Shown here piece after piece: positions 8,786-16,641 of a stretch of DNA of 39,047 nt (the first letter of the stretch is position 1; every line of letters begins with the position of its first letter). The stretch covers positions 1-39,047 of the forward strand of contig JACQZR010000193.1 in assembly GCA_016213775.1 (NCBI GenBank), written 5' to 3'. The notes under the pieces are model-generated. The model made no database searches and was not told the DNA's origin. It was given only the letters and a program-made list of their open reading frames with translations. Origin of the DNA: Acidobacteriota bacterium (GTDB taxonomy: Bacteria; Acidobacteriota; Terriglobia; Bryobacterales; Bryobacteraceae). The translations under genes were made by a program, and so were the position numbers.

Positions 8786-9670
8786 GTGAGCAACGTGTTC
8801 CAGCGATGGCTTCTCTATTGGCATGCGCTCTTCCACAGAAGGTTTGCCGCCTGGCTCTGGCAGCGGGTGACGCTGGACGACATTCCAGGACGGGCGGCGC
8901 AGCTCTCCTATTACTTCCTGTTGTCGCTATTCCCATTGCTGATCTTCTTCTCGGCGTTGCTCGGGTACTTCTTCGCCGCCGAGACCAGGATCGAGCAGCG
9001 ATTGCTGGAGTACATGGGGTCGGCCATGCCGAGGGCCGCCTTCGAAGTCGTCAAGGCGGCCACAGACGACCTGCTGAAAACAACGGGTGGCGGGAAGCTC
9101 TCATTCGGGCTGCTGCTGGCGCTGTGGATGGCATCCGCCGGCATGGAGGCCGTTATCGAAGGCTTGAACGTAGCTTATCAGGTCGGGGAGGCGCGCCCGT
9201 GGTGGAAACGGCGCCTGGTTGCTCTGGGGTTGACTGTCGCCGTCGCGCTGCTGACGGGATGTGCGTTCGGACTGGCACTGGTGGGTGGCTGGGGCGGGAG
9301 GTTTGTGCTGGACCTCATCGGCTTCAGCGACATCTGGAGCCCGCTTTGGCGCGCGTCGCAGGCAATCGCGAGCATCCTGGCTCTCCTGGCTGCCATCAGC
9401 CTGGTTTACTTCGCGGGGCCCAACCTTAGGGCGAGGCGAAGGAGCCAAGTCATCTTGCCGGGCGCCGTTGTGGCACTGGCGGGTTGGCTGACAGCATCGG
9501 CTGGGCTACGACTCTATATCGATTACTTTAGTACGTTCGGCAGAACATACGGCTCCCTTGGCGCTGTGATTGCGCTGCTGCTCTGGCTGTACCTTACAGG
9601 CGCCGCGCTGCTGCTGGGTGCGGAGATCAACTCCGGGATTCAGGTGCGGCTTTACGAAAAACCACAGTAA
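8786..9670 (+). CDS. YihY/BrkB-family inner-membrane protein
   Basis: 294 residues with about six membrane helices. The family signatures are present: RAAQLSYYFLLSLFPLLIF near residue 36, and the C-terminal YGSLGAVIALLLWLYLTGA block followed by LLLGAEIN. The start is GTG at 8786, preceded by AAGGAGG (8767-8773) at slightly long spacing. The family was once linked to RNase BN and to Bordetella serum resistance; its molecular function is unsettled, although envelope lipid transport or integrity is suspected. It is last in the + strand run and convergent with galT. Confidence 0.9.
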   Translation: MSNVFQRWLLYWHALFHRRFAAWLWQRVTLDDIPGRAAQLSYYFLLSLFPLLIFFSALLGYFFAAETRIEQRLLEYMGSAMPRAAFEVVKAATDDLLKTTGGGKLSFGLLLALWMASAGMEAVIEGLNVAYQVGEARPWWKRRLVALGLTVAVALLTGCAFGLALVGGWGGRFVLDLIGFSDIWSPLWRASQAIASILALLAAISLVYFAGPNLRARRRSQVILPGAVVALAGWLTASAGLRLYIDYFSTFGRTYGSLGAVIALLLWLYLTGAALLLGAEINSGIQVRLYEKPQ

Positions 9671-9679
9671 TTGGGAACG

Positions 9680-9747
9680 AAAACTGCGCCGGCGCGAACC
9701 GCGTGCGGGGCGATGCTCCGAACCCGGCTATAGTTGCAAGCAGTTTT
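9680..9747. repeat. Spaced inverted repeat between convergent genes
   Basis: AAAACTGC (9680-9687) and GCAGTTTT (9740-9747) are perfect 8-base inverted arms separated by 52 bases. The inner GC-rich stretch includes the palindrome GCGCCGGCGC. The A-run on one side and T-run on the other make a bidirectional terminator possible between the BrkB gene and galT. A structured RNA cannot be excluded. Confidence 0.35.
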
Positions 9748-9829
9748 GCGATAATCTCCTGCTGGGCTTGTGTGAACCGCCGGACGGTGGGACCGCAGCG
9801 TGATTCCTGATCGCCGGCCGCGAGCGATG

Positions 9830-10840
9830 TCACGTGGCGATCTTACGCATGGCGAGCGCTGTCTCTTCCGGACGGGCCGTGTTGATGCGCATGCCGGTGC
9901 CGAGTTCGAATCCCGCGATCCGCGTCAGGCGGGGCACGATTTCGAGGTGCCACAGAAAGTACTCCTCATCCTCCCCATCCACGGGTGCGGAGTGGATCAC
10001 ATAGTTGTAGTCCGGGTCGTTCAAGAGCACCGCAAGCCGGCGAAGCGATTCCTTCAGAACGCCCGCCAGGTCCTGCAGTTCTTCCGTGCTTACCTGGCCG
10101 AAAGAAGGGCGGTGGCGCTTGGGAACGATCCACGTCTCGAAGGGCACCTGAGACGCAAACGGATGGAAGACCAGGAAACAGCCCGACTCCAGAATGACGC
10201 GCTGGCCGGACTGTCCTTCCGCCTTCTGAATGTCCACGTAGAGGCAGCGGCCGGTGGCGTCAAAATAACGGATCGCCTCCTCGCATTTTCTTCGCACATA
10301 CGCCAGCACCACCGGGGTGGCGGCGATCTGCGAGTGTGGGTGCGTGAGCGATGTCCCAGCCGCCTCACCGTGGTTCTTGAATATCAGGATCAGCTTCACG
10401 CGCCGGTCCTGGCGCAGTCCGAGGTAACGGGCCCGATAGGCGTGAAGGACCTCTTCCACCTCGGCAGTGCTCATCAAGTGGATAAAGCGATTGTGAACAG
10501 GAGTTTCGAGGACCACCTCATGATGGCCGACGGCGTCCATTTGCCGGAAGAAGCCGTCCAGCAGATGGCGGTCCGTGTTTCCTTCGTCCACCAGGGCGGC
10601 GAACTTGTTCGGAATGACGCGGACCGACCAGCCGGGATCGTTAGCCACGCCTGCATTGCGCCGGGCCCACAACTCCGGTGGAGTGCGGGTTTCCAGTCCC
10701 GGGCAGAAGGGACAATCTGGATCATGTTCGGGTTGAATAGGCCGCGCGGCGGGACGGCAAAACTCATCAGGGCGCTGCATCCGTTCGGTGGCGATGATGA
10801 CCCATTCTTTAGTCGCCGGATCTTGTCTGAGCTCTGGCAT
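9830..10840 (-). CDS. galT: Galactose-1-phosphate uridylyltransferase
   Basis: 336 residues, near the usual length. It is a HIT-superfamily enzyme with CPFC (43-46, metal ligands), FKNHGEAAGTSLTHPHSQI where H169 in H-P-H-S-Q is the uridylylated catalytic histidine, and the C-terminal FLWHLEIVPRL motif. It exchanges UMP between UDP-glucose and galactose 1-phosphate in the Leloir pathway. The N-terminus RQDPATKEWVIIATER is typical. Chosen start ATG at 10840 with AAGGA about 9 bases upstream; a longer in-frame start at 10903 would overlap the adaptor gene. No galK or galE is present, so a broader nucleotidyltransferase role feeding glucan or trehalose metabolism is possible. It ends the long - strand convoy, 22 bp after the adaptor gene. 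Confidence 0.9.
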   Translation of the reverse strand: MPELRQDPATKEWVIIATERMQRPDEFCRPAARPIQPEHDPDCPFCPGLETRTPPELWARRNAGVANDPGWSVRVIPNKFAALVDEGNTDRHLLDGFFRQMDAVGHHEVVLETPVHNRFIHLMSTAEVEEVLHAYRARYLGLRQDRRVKLILIFKNHGEAAGTSLTHPHSQIAATPVVLAYVRRKCEEAIRYFDATGRCLYVDIQKAEGQSGQRVILESGCFLVFHPFASQVPFETWIVPKRHRPSFGQVSTEELQDLAGVLKESLRRLAVLLNDPDYNYVIHSAPVDGEDEEYFLWHLEIVPRLTRIAGFELGTGMRINTARPEETALAMRKIAT

Positions 10841-10862
10841 CGGCACGTGTCCTTCCTGCTCC

Positions 10863-12227
10863 TCAGGCGGATGGTTTGTTGACTGCAACCACATCCCCCG
10901 CACTCACGCCGGAGCGCACGGCAACGGCGATGTGGTTCGTCAGTCCCAACTCCAACTCCCGTTTCTCCCAACCGGAGGGGGTCCGGACATATGCAAAGGG
11001 TTGCCCCCGTTCCGGGTCATGGAAGACCGCTTCTCGCGGTACAATTCCTTCGCTCCGTTCGCTGTCGACAATGACATCGGCACCAACGGTGAGATTTGGA
11101 ATCAAGCGCGCGTCGACACGATCCAGCTTGAGGAACACCTGAACTTCCGAGACGAAGTTGGCACGCCAGCGGCGACCCTTGGAGAGCGGGCCAATGGAGT
11201 ACACGCGAGCCGGCAACTCGAGATCGGAGAAGGCATCGAAGTGGGCGTGGGCCCGGGCGCCGATGGAGAGGTTCTCAACGTCCGCCTGGTTCGCGACCGC
11301 CGCGACAATCATGGACTCGGAATCCACGATCTGCATGAAGGGTTGGTCGGGCCGGACCAGGTCGCCCGCCTGGATTTGGCCAAACTCCGCGCCGCGGAAG
11401 ATTTCGCTGATGACGACGAGACCGGCGACCGGAGCACGCACCACCATTCTGGCGACGTTGGCTTCGGCGCGGCGCTCTTCGAGTTGGGCTTCCTGCAATT
11501 CGAGCTGAGCAAGCCGAAGATCGGCCTGCTCGCCCGCCGCGACGTACTGGGCCTGAGCCAGCAACGCTTCATGGGCAGCTTTCGATTCTTCGAAAGCCAG
11601 TTGAAAGAGCGCCACCTGGATCGCCGACCGGACCGGTGCGGTCTTCAGGTCCAGCGCTGCTTTGTCCATCCGCGCCTTGGCGCCCCGCACCTGCTGCCGG
11701 TAGGCGGCACGCTTTACCTCCAGGTCCGCCAGCATGGTGCGGAGACGGAGTTGACGTTCGAGCCGGGCCGCCCGGTAATCGTCGAGCCGGTTCAGCATGG
11801 ACAGGCGGTCGAACGCTGCCACGATTTCGTTTCCGTTGACCCGTTTTCCCGAAGCGGCGAGTTCCTCCAGGACGAGGCCGAAATCCCCCGACCCGCCCGA
11901 GCGGCGGCCTCTCAGATAAGGGGCACGGAGGAGCATGCTATTCTCCGCCGCGGTGGTGCCCGTGAGCCGGAGTGTCTGCTCCAGGTTCCCTGACCGGACG
12001 GTAACCGTGCGAATCGCGACCGGCGAAGCGCGTCCCTGGATAGTGGTGGATTCATTCCGGTAGAGCAGTGCCAAGGCGCCGGCCGCGATCAACACCGCCA
12101 CCAGCCATAACGCGAAACGGCTGCGCGGTCTGCGCGGATGCGGAGGGCTGACCTGGGCCGGCCGTCCATAAACGGCCATACGCTGTGCCGCTGGTACCGG
12201 CAATCTCAAGTTCCGTGTAAGGCGCAT
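10863..12227 (-). CDS. HlyD/RND-type periplasmic adaptor protein
   Basis: 454 residues. A cytoplasmic basic N-terminus precedes one membrane anchor (about 38-56). A split lipoyl domain follows (RTVTVRSGNLEQTLRLTG; then VRAPVAGLVVISEIFRG), flanking a long alpha-helical hairpin (about 150-260, rich in A, E, Q and R). A beta-barrel and membrane-proximal region includes IPNLTVGADVIVDS and EGIVPREAVF. Such adaptors link an inner-membrane pump to an outer-membrane channel. No pump (RND, ABC or MFS) and no TolC homologue lie nearby, and the gene sits between glgC and galT, an unusual setting. GGAG lies 7 bases before the ATG. Confidence 0.88.
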   Translation of the reverse strand: MRLTRNLRLPVPAAQRMAVYGRPAQVSPPHPRRPRSRFALWLVAVLIAAGALALLYRNESTTIQGRASPVAIRTVTVRSGNLEQTLRLTGTTAAENSMLLRAPYLRGRRSGGSGDFGLVLEELAASGKRVNGNEIVAAFDRLSMLNRLDDYRAARLERQLRLRTMLADLEVKRAAYRQQVRGAKARMDKAALDLKTAPVRSAIQVALFQLAFEESKAAHEALLAQAQYVAAGEQADLRLAQLELQEAQLEERRAEANVARMVVRAPVAGLVVISEIFRGAEFGQIQAGDLVRPDQPFMQIVDSESMIVAAVANQADVENLSIGARAHAHFDAFSDLELPARVYSIGPLSKGRRWRANFVSEVQVFLKLDRVDARLIPNLTVGADVIVDSERSEGIVPREAVFHDPERGQPFAYVRTPSGWEKRELELGLTNHIAVAVRSGVSAGDVVAVNKPSA

Positions 12228-12328
12228 ATCGTTTCTCCATCTAGCCGGGCTCGTATTCCGCGTGAGCAGGTTTCATCGTCTCGATCGTCGCCGGGCACTG
12301 GACTGCTGCAACGCCGCAGGTACGGTAT

Positions 12329-13603
12329 TCATGTAAACGCCTCGACCGCTTTGACGCGGGTGCTGCGCCGGCCAAGGTACTCCACGCCTGCGGACTCGCG
12401 ATGAACCACGACCAGCCCGGAGTCCGTAACGATGTGACCGGCGCGGATGTCGGTAGCCGAGTCTACGCCAATCTCGGTGGACTCAGGCAGCCTGATGTTC
12501 TGGTCAATGATCGCCCGTCTGATCCGGCTGTACCGGCCAACAACTACATTGGGGAACAAAACGCAGTTCTCCACAATGCAGTGGCTGTTGACACGCACGT
12601 TCGGTGACAAGACGCTATGAACAACGCGCCCACCGGAGACAATACACCCGTGAGAAACCAGGGAGTCGAGCGCGATGCCCATTCGCCGGCCCTCGTCGGC
12701 GAAGACAAACTTCGCCGGCGGATGCCTGGACGGTGCGGTGCGGATCGGCCAATCCGGATTGTAGAGATTGAAGATCGGCGTGACCGCCACCAAGTCCATA
12801 TTCGCTTCGTAGTAGGCGTCCAACGTTCCGACATCGCGCCAGTAGCGGATCTCCTTCCTATTCTCGTCGATGAAATCATAGGCGACGACACGCTGGCGGC
12901 TCAGCAGCTTGGGAAGCACATCCCTGCCAAAATCGTGCGCCGATTCCAGATCTTCGGCGTCAGCCAGCAGCGCCTCCAACAACACTGCGGTGGAGAACAG
13001 ATACACGCCCATCGAGGCGCTGCATACGGAGGGGTTGAAACGGGAACGTAGCGGCTGGTCATGTCCGGGCTTTTCTTCGAAAGCGTGGATGCGAAACGAC
13101 TCGTCCATCCCTACGATTCCGAACCGGGGGGCTTCCTCAGGAGCGACCTGCGTCGTTGCCACGGACACGTCCGCGCATCGCTCGATGTGCCACTCCAGCA
13201 TGTGCTGGTAGTTCATCTTGTAGATGTGGTCGGCGGACAGAACCAGGGTGTAGGGAGCGCCCTCCTCCTCAATGCTCTGAATGTTCTGATAGACTGCGTC
13301 GGCGGTTCCCAGGTACCAGGTGTCGCTGAGACGGCGGGTGGGAGGAACAGCTTCAATGAATTGCCCCAATTCCGGAGACAGGATGTTCCAGGCTTCTCGG
13401 ATATGGCGGTTCAGGCTGAGCGCCTTGTGTTGCGTGACGACCAGAATCTTAGTCAGACCGGAATTGACACAATTTGACAGCGTGACGTCGATGAGGCGAT
13501 AGATGCCGCCGAACGGCATCATTGGTTTGGGCTCCTCCACCGTTAGAGGGGCCAGACGCTCACCAACGCCGCCCGCCAACAGGATGGTCAATATCCGTTC
13601 CAC
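12329..13603 (-). CDS. glgC: Glucose-1-phosphate adenylyltransferase (ADP-glucose pyrophosphorylase)
   Basis: 424 residues. The N-terminal nucleotidyltransferase domain has LAGGVGERLAPLT (9-21), EPKPMMPFGG (24-33) and WYLGTADAVYQN (96-107), plus FEEKP and YWRDVGTLDAYYEANMDL. The C-terminal left-handed beta-helix region (about 310-400) contains GCIVSGGRVVHSVLSPNV. It makes ADP-glucose from ATP and glucose 1-phosphate, the committed step of glycogen synthesis. No glycogen synthase is in the window; a TreT-like enzyme could also use ADP-glucose (inference). The GTG start lies inside the last codons of the receiver gene (16-bp overlap), with AAGGAG about 8 bases upstream, so the two are translationally coupled. 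Confidence 0.94.
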   Translation of the reverse strand: MERILTILLAGGVGERLAPLTVEEPKPMMPFGGIYRLIDVTLSNCVNSGLTKILVVTQHKALSLNRHIREAWNILSPELGQFIEAVPPTRRLSDTWYLGTADAVYQNIQSIEEEGAPYTLVLSADHIYKMNYQHMLEWHIERCADVSVATTQVAPEEAPRFGIVGMDESFRIHAFEEKPGHDQPLRSRFNPSVCSASMGVYLFSTAVLLEALLADAEDLESAHDFGRDVLPKLLSRQRVVAYDFIDENRKEIRYWRDVGTLDAYYEANMDLVAVTPIFNLYNPDWPIRTAPSRHPPAKFVFADEGRRMGIALDSLVSHGCIVSGGRVVHSVLSPNVRVNSHCIVENCVLFPNVVVGRYSRIRRAIIDQNIRLPESTEIGVDSATDIRAGHIVTDSGLVVVHRESAGVEYLGRRSTRVKAVEAFT

Positions 13604-14067
13604 GCGCTTTGCTCCTTGAGATCAACTGGCGACAGCGAATCGCGCGCGCCGCGCCATTCCGATAGGGCCGCCCCAACCACATGCTCCACTTCATCCGCAT
13701 CGAGCGGTTTTGGCAGGAGATCGTATCCGCAGAGATTGATTACCTCGGCCCACATGCGGTCATCCGCGAGGCGGGAAACGACTATGAACTTCGGCGCGGG
13801 AGCGGCTTCGGGCGCCGAGATCCGTTCCAGCAACTCCCTCCACCAGAGAGCGGTCTTGTCGCCGTCCACGATCACGACCGCGACCGGCACGTTAGCCAGC
13901 GCCGCTTCCGCCTCCAGTGTACTGTTGGCGAAGTGAGTGTGACACCGGAGCCCGTCGAGAGCCGCCGTCACGATGTTCCGGTCGGCTTCACTCGCGGCGA
14001 TTACGAGGGCAGTTGGGCAGTCGTGTCGGGCAAAGGACGGCCGGGCCTGATTCTGATATCTCGTCAT
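13588..14067 (-). CDS. Orphan response-regulator receiver domain protein
   Basis: 159 residues, a single receiver-like domain with no output domain. The predicted phospho-acceptor is D68 in AVVIVDGD, and the conserved lysine is K120 in LLPKPLDADEV. The segment FIVVSRLADDRMWAEVINL is strikingly similar to the protein at 17880-18353, so the two are paralogues. The acidic pocket near residues 26-29 (S-E-A-D) is weaker than the usual D-D. Start ATG at 14067 follows an AAGG; a longer frame to 14298 would run through the zinc-finger gene and is rejected. Overlap with glgC suggests it controls or reports on ADP-glucose formation (inference). Confidence 0.75.
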   Translation of the reverse strand: MTRYQNQARPSFARHDCPTALVIAASEADRNIVTAALDGLRCHTHFANSTLEAEAALANVPVAVVIVDGDKTALWWRELLERISAPEAAPAPKFIVVSRLADDRMWAEVINLCGYDLLPKPLDADEVEHVVGAALSEWRGARDSLSPVDLKEQSAWNGY

Positions 14068-14092
14068 TTCCTTCGCCTTATCACCGCCCGAA

Positions 14093-14476
14093 CTAGCTGG
14101 CAAGCTCATAGGGGGACTCGAATTCGGGTGCCTCGTGCGGGGATTGCTCCATACGTTCCTGGCAGGAGACGCAGTAGGGAGACCATGGCACCGCTTCCAG
14201 ACGCTTGACGGGAATGTTCGCACCACATCGGGCGCACACGCCGAACGTCCCCTCGCGAATCTCCCGTAAGGCGTTTTCAACCAGACGAAGCATGCCATGG
14301 ATGCGATTCATGTCGCGTCCGGCGAAGTCGCGGTCCGCGATGTTGACCACGAGATCGAGGGGGTCGCTGGCGCGGTCAACGGCCAAGCTCTCACGTCGCT
14401 CGTCCATCTCGCGGATCAAATCCTGACGCCTCGCCTCAAGGACGCTCTTGAATCGGTTCGCCTGAGTCTTAGTCAT
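14093..14476 (-). CDS. DksA/TraR-family C4 zinc-finger protein
   Basis: 127 residues. A helical N-terminal half (coiled-coil-like, about 1-75) is followed by a C4 zinc finger: C81-A-R-C84 and C102-V-S-C105, preceded by REGTFGVCARCG and followed by a short acidic tail. Family members bind the RNA polymerase secondary channel and modulate stress and rRNA transcription, often with ppGpp. Whether the coiled-coil tip here has the needed acidic residues is not clear. ATG at 14476 is chosen over 14515 because a perfect AAAGGAGG lies 6 bases upstream. Confidence 0.87.
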   Translation of the reverse strand: MTKTQANRFKSVLEARRQDLIREMDERRESLAVDRASDPLDLVVNIADRDFAGRDMNRIHGMLRLVENALREIREGTFGVCARCGANIPVKRLEAVPWSPYCVSCQERMEQSPHEAPEFESPYELAS

Positions 14477-14545
14477 GTTGTCCTCCTTTGCGTCTTCACT
14501 AACAGCTTTCGACATTCATCGCGTTTCAGCCATCGATCAAACGGG

Positions 14546-15142
14546 TCATGGCTCACTTGTCCCGGTCACGCTCTTGAGAGGGATTAGCGTCACCTGGTTG
14601 GCCTCGATGGTTACCTTCTGGTTTATCTCGCCGTAAACGGGTGAGGAGACGCGGAGATCGTAGACTCCTGGGGGAAGCAGCAGTCCACCTCCGGCGTTGT
14701 TCAATTCGTCGACGTACCCATAGAATTTGTTATTGAGATAAACGGCGCTGGTGTCGCCACTAGTCACCGAGATGAATGATTCGCTGACTCCACCCCCGAA
14801 CCGGAGCCTTCCATACGGAGGCTTGGTGACTTCCGCACGCTCCATCCTGTATTCGAGCGTTGTGGTCTTGCCCGCAATGATCGTGACCTTTGCGCTGAAG
14901 TCCTGGAAGCGAGGGTCCTGCAAGCTGACTTGGTGGTCCCCCGGGGATAGCGGATATTTCTCCGCAACCGTGAAGCGGCTCGCCGGCCCGAGGTACTTGC
15001 CATCCACAAACACGCCGGCGCCCGTGGGCTTACCGGCCGCTTTCAAATAGCCGTCACGCTCGGCGGAAGAGAGTGAGGCTGGGCCGACCAGTAGTGCGGC
15101 CAGACAGAGTGAAAATGTCGTACAGAATTTGAATCGAATCAT
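14546..15142 (-). CDS. Secreted PEGA-like domain protein
   Basis: 198 residues. A cleavable signal peptide is evident (RFKFCTTFSLCLAALLVGP, cleavage near SSAERDG). The mature part has two beta-rich PEGA-like repeats: GVFVDGKYLGPASRF..LSPGDHQVSLQDPRFQDF, and a second with VYLNNKFYGYVDEL..LPPGVYDLRVSSPVYG. PEGA domains are surface or periplasmic beta-sandwiches of unclear binding role. The gene starts 14 bp after the YtxH gene stop, so the two are likely co-transcribed. Confidence 0.78.
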   Translation of the reverse strand: MIRFKFCTTFSLCLAALLVGPASLSSAERDGYLKAAGKPTGAGVFVDGKYLGPASRFTVAEKYPLSPGDHQVSLQDPRFQDFSAKVTIIAGKTTTLEYRMERAEVTKPPYGRLRFGGGVSESFISVTSGDTSAVYLNNKFYGYVDELNNAGGGLLLPPGVYDLRVSSPVYGEINQKVTIEANQVTLIPLKSVTGTSEP

Positions 15143-15156
15143 GATGCGTAAATCTC

Positions 15157-15402
15157 CTAACGGGACAACGCGTGCGCCGCACGGTCCGCCAGACTGGCGG
15201 CGCCTTCCGCAAGCCGCATTCCCTGCCGGCGCAAGTCATGGCCGGCATCGGCAACGGACTGCTCGCCGGCATCCAATCCCTCCCGGAGCATTCGCCGTGT
15301 TCGGCGTCCGGCTTGCGGCGCCATCAACAGTGCAGCGGTAGCGCCAGCAAACATACCCGCGAGAAAGCAGGCGAAGTTGTTGTTACATTCCTTTTGTTCC
15401 AT
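15157..15402 (-). CDS. YtxH-domain small membrane protein
   Basis: 81 residues. One membrane helix with the YtxH pattern (FLAGMFAGATAALLMAPQAG followed by RRTRRML) precedes an amphipathic helical tail (about 40-80, rich in A, R, E and D). YtxH-type proteins are general-stress-induced in other bacteria; function is unknown. An ATG at 15447 would add 15 residues but has no ribosome site; the ATG at 15402 has GGAG 9 bases upstream. Confidence 0.7.
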   Translation of the reverse strand: MEQKECNNNFACFLAGMFAGATAALLMAPQAGRRTRRMLREGLDAGEQSVADAGHDLRRQGMRLAEGAASLADRAAHALSR

Positions 15403-15602
15403 GGTTAATGTCTCCACTCTTCCCTTTAGTTGTTCTTCACTTCCCATGTTAGGGCGCCAGCGCACGAAGGCCCATCCGATGGAGAGGTGAAGTTGGCGGC
15501 AAAACCTCATGATTTGAAGGTTGGAACCGCCGATGCCGGTCGCGATCATTACGCGCTCGCCGGCCCTGTTTCTGTCGCTCGATCACAGCGTCGCTGTAGG
15601 GC

Positions 15603-15740
15603 TCATCGGCTCCTCCGTCCAGCCCTCGGATCACAGCGATGTTCCTGGTGGTTTCGTTTTGCCCTCGCAGCCCGGGCTGGCGGCGTCACCAGCAGACACG
15701 CCAGCATGAGCACAATGCCGAACAGGATCCATTCGTTCAC
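15603..15740 (-). CDS. Small single-pass membrane peptide (hypothetical)
   Basis: 45 codons starting at GTG 15740, too short to be found by simple ORF length. A perfect AAGGAGGGA (15746-15754) lies at ideal distance. The product begins NEWILFGIVLMLACLLVTPP, one clear membrane helix, then a basic tail rich in R, H and A. It lies 22 bp after the cpoB stop and points the same way, so it is probably the next gene of that unit. No family recognised. Confidence 0.45.
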   Translation of the reverse strand: MNEWILFGIVLMLACLLVTPPARAARAKRNHQEHRCDPRAGRRSR

Positions 15741-15762
15741 AGCGATCCCTCCTTGTCAGCCG

Positions 15763-16641
15763 TTACTTGCGCGGCCGGGATGCCGAGGCTCCCCGGGCGG
15801 CCCGGAGACGCTTCAGTTCCGATTTGGCACGGTTCGCCGGGTCCGAATTGGGGTAAGCGCGAACAAGCTTGTTGAGTGCGTCAACCGCTTGCGAGCGCTT
15901 GCCCTCCTTTTCGAGTACTCTTGCTTTCATGTACAGGGCGTCCGGCGCCTTGCCGCTCTTCGGGTACTGTTCGAGCAGAAGATCGAAGGCGTTTAGTGCC
16001 GATTCGAAGTCTCCCTGATAGAACGCGATTTCCCCGATATGAAACTGCGAGGCGATCGCCAGCTCCGTGTTACCGAAGTACCGGAGATAATCCTGGAATT
16101 CCTTCAGCGCCAGATCGTAATTGCCGCCGACTTGATCTCTCATCGCGGCATCAAACAGACTTTGAGCGGTGACACCGGCGGGCGGTCCGCCCAACGCCTC
16201 GGAGAACGACGGCGGGGGTGGGGCCCGCATGGTTCTTACAGCGCTCTCCACATCCACGAGTTTTTGCTCCAGCCGCCGCAGCCGGCCACTCAGATCAGCC
16301 GTGGCCTCGCGCCCGGCCAGCAATTCGGAAACCATCTGGTCCATCTTCGCGCCGAGCGCGGCCATCGGCGGTCCCACGCTCCGTTCCTGTTTGGAAAGCC
16401 CCTCCTTGAACGAAGCCTGCATCACTGCGTTGGCTGTATGCATCTCGTTCACGCGGTCCAGTGTTTGTTGCAACAAAGCCTTAAGGCCGCCCATCCGTTC
16501 GTCGATCGACCGTTGCAGCGCGCGCACGTTGGCGTCCAGTCTTGCAAGGTCCCGCTGCAACTGGATGATCTCCTTGTCCACTGCCAAGCCTGCCGGCGGC
16601 AGAATCAGCAGCAGCGGAATTAGCAAGCTTCGATAGGTCAT
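15763..16641 (-). CDS. cpoB: Tol-Pal system protein YbgF/CpoB
   Basis: 292 residues. A signal peptide (SLLIPLLLILPPAGLA) precedes a long coiled coil (about 25-130, EIIQLQRDLARLDANVRALQ and onward). A proline-rich linker (RAPPPPSF) leads to three C-terminal TPR-like repeats (QSLFDAAMRD..YDLALKEFQDYL; ASQFHIGEIAFYQGDFESAL; PDALYMKARVLEKEGKRSQA). This is the CpoB layout; in E. coli it links Tol-Pal to septal peptidoglycan synthesis. The ATG at 16641 overlaps the pal stop by ATGA, fixing the start; a longer frame to 16716 is rejected. tolQRAB are not in the window. Confidence 0.88.
   Translation of the reverse strand: MTYRSLLIPLLLILPPAGLAVDKEIIQLQRDLARLDANVRALQRSIDERMGGLKALLQQTLDRVNEMHTANAVMQASFKEGLSKQERSVGPPMAALGAKMDQMVSELLAGREATADLSGRLRRLEQKLVDVESAVRTMRAPPPPSFSEALGGPPAGVTAQSLFDAAMRDQVGGNYDLALKEFQDYLRYFGNTELAIASQFHIGEIAFYQGDFESALNAFDLLLEQYPKSGKAPDALYMKARVLEKEGKRSQAVDALNKLVRAYPNSDPANRAKSELKRLRAARGASASRPRK

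Noticed and set aside
9800-10882. 360-codon + strand frame
   Set aside because: It is the antisense shadow of galT, which has clear catalytic motifs on the - strand.
10788-11993. 401-codon + strand frame
   Set aside because: Antisense to the HlyD-type adaptor; no domain and atypical composition.
15449-15634. 61-codon - strand frame downstream of the small membrane peptide
   Set aside because: No ribosome site at ideal spacing and a non-protein-like composition; overlaps the end of the better-supported small gene.
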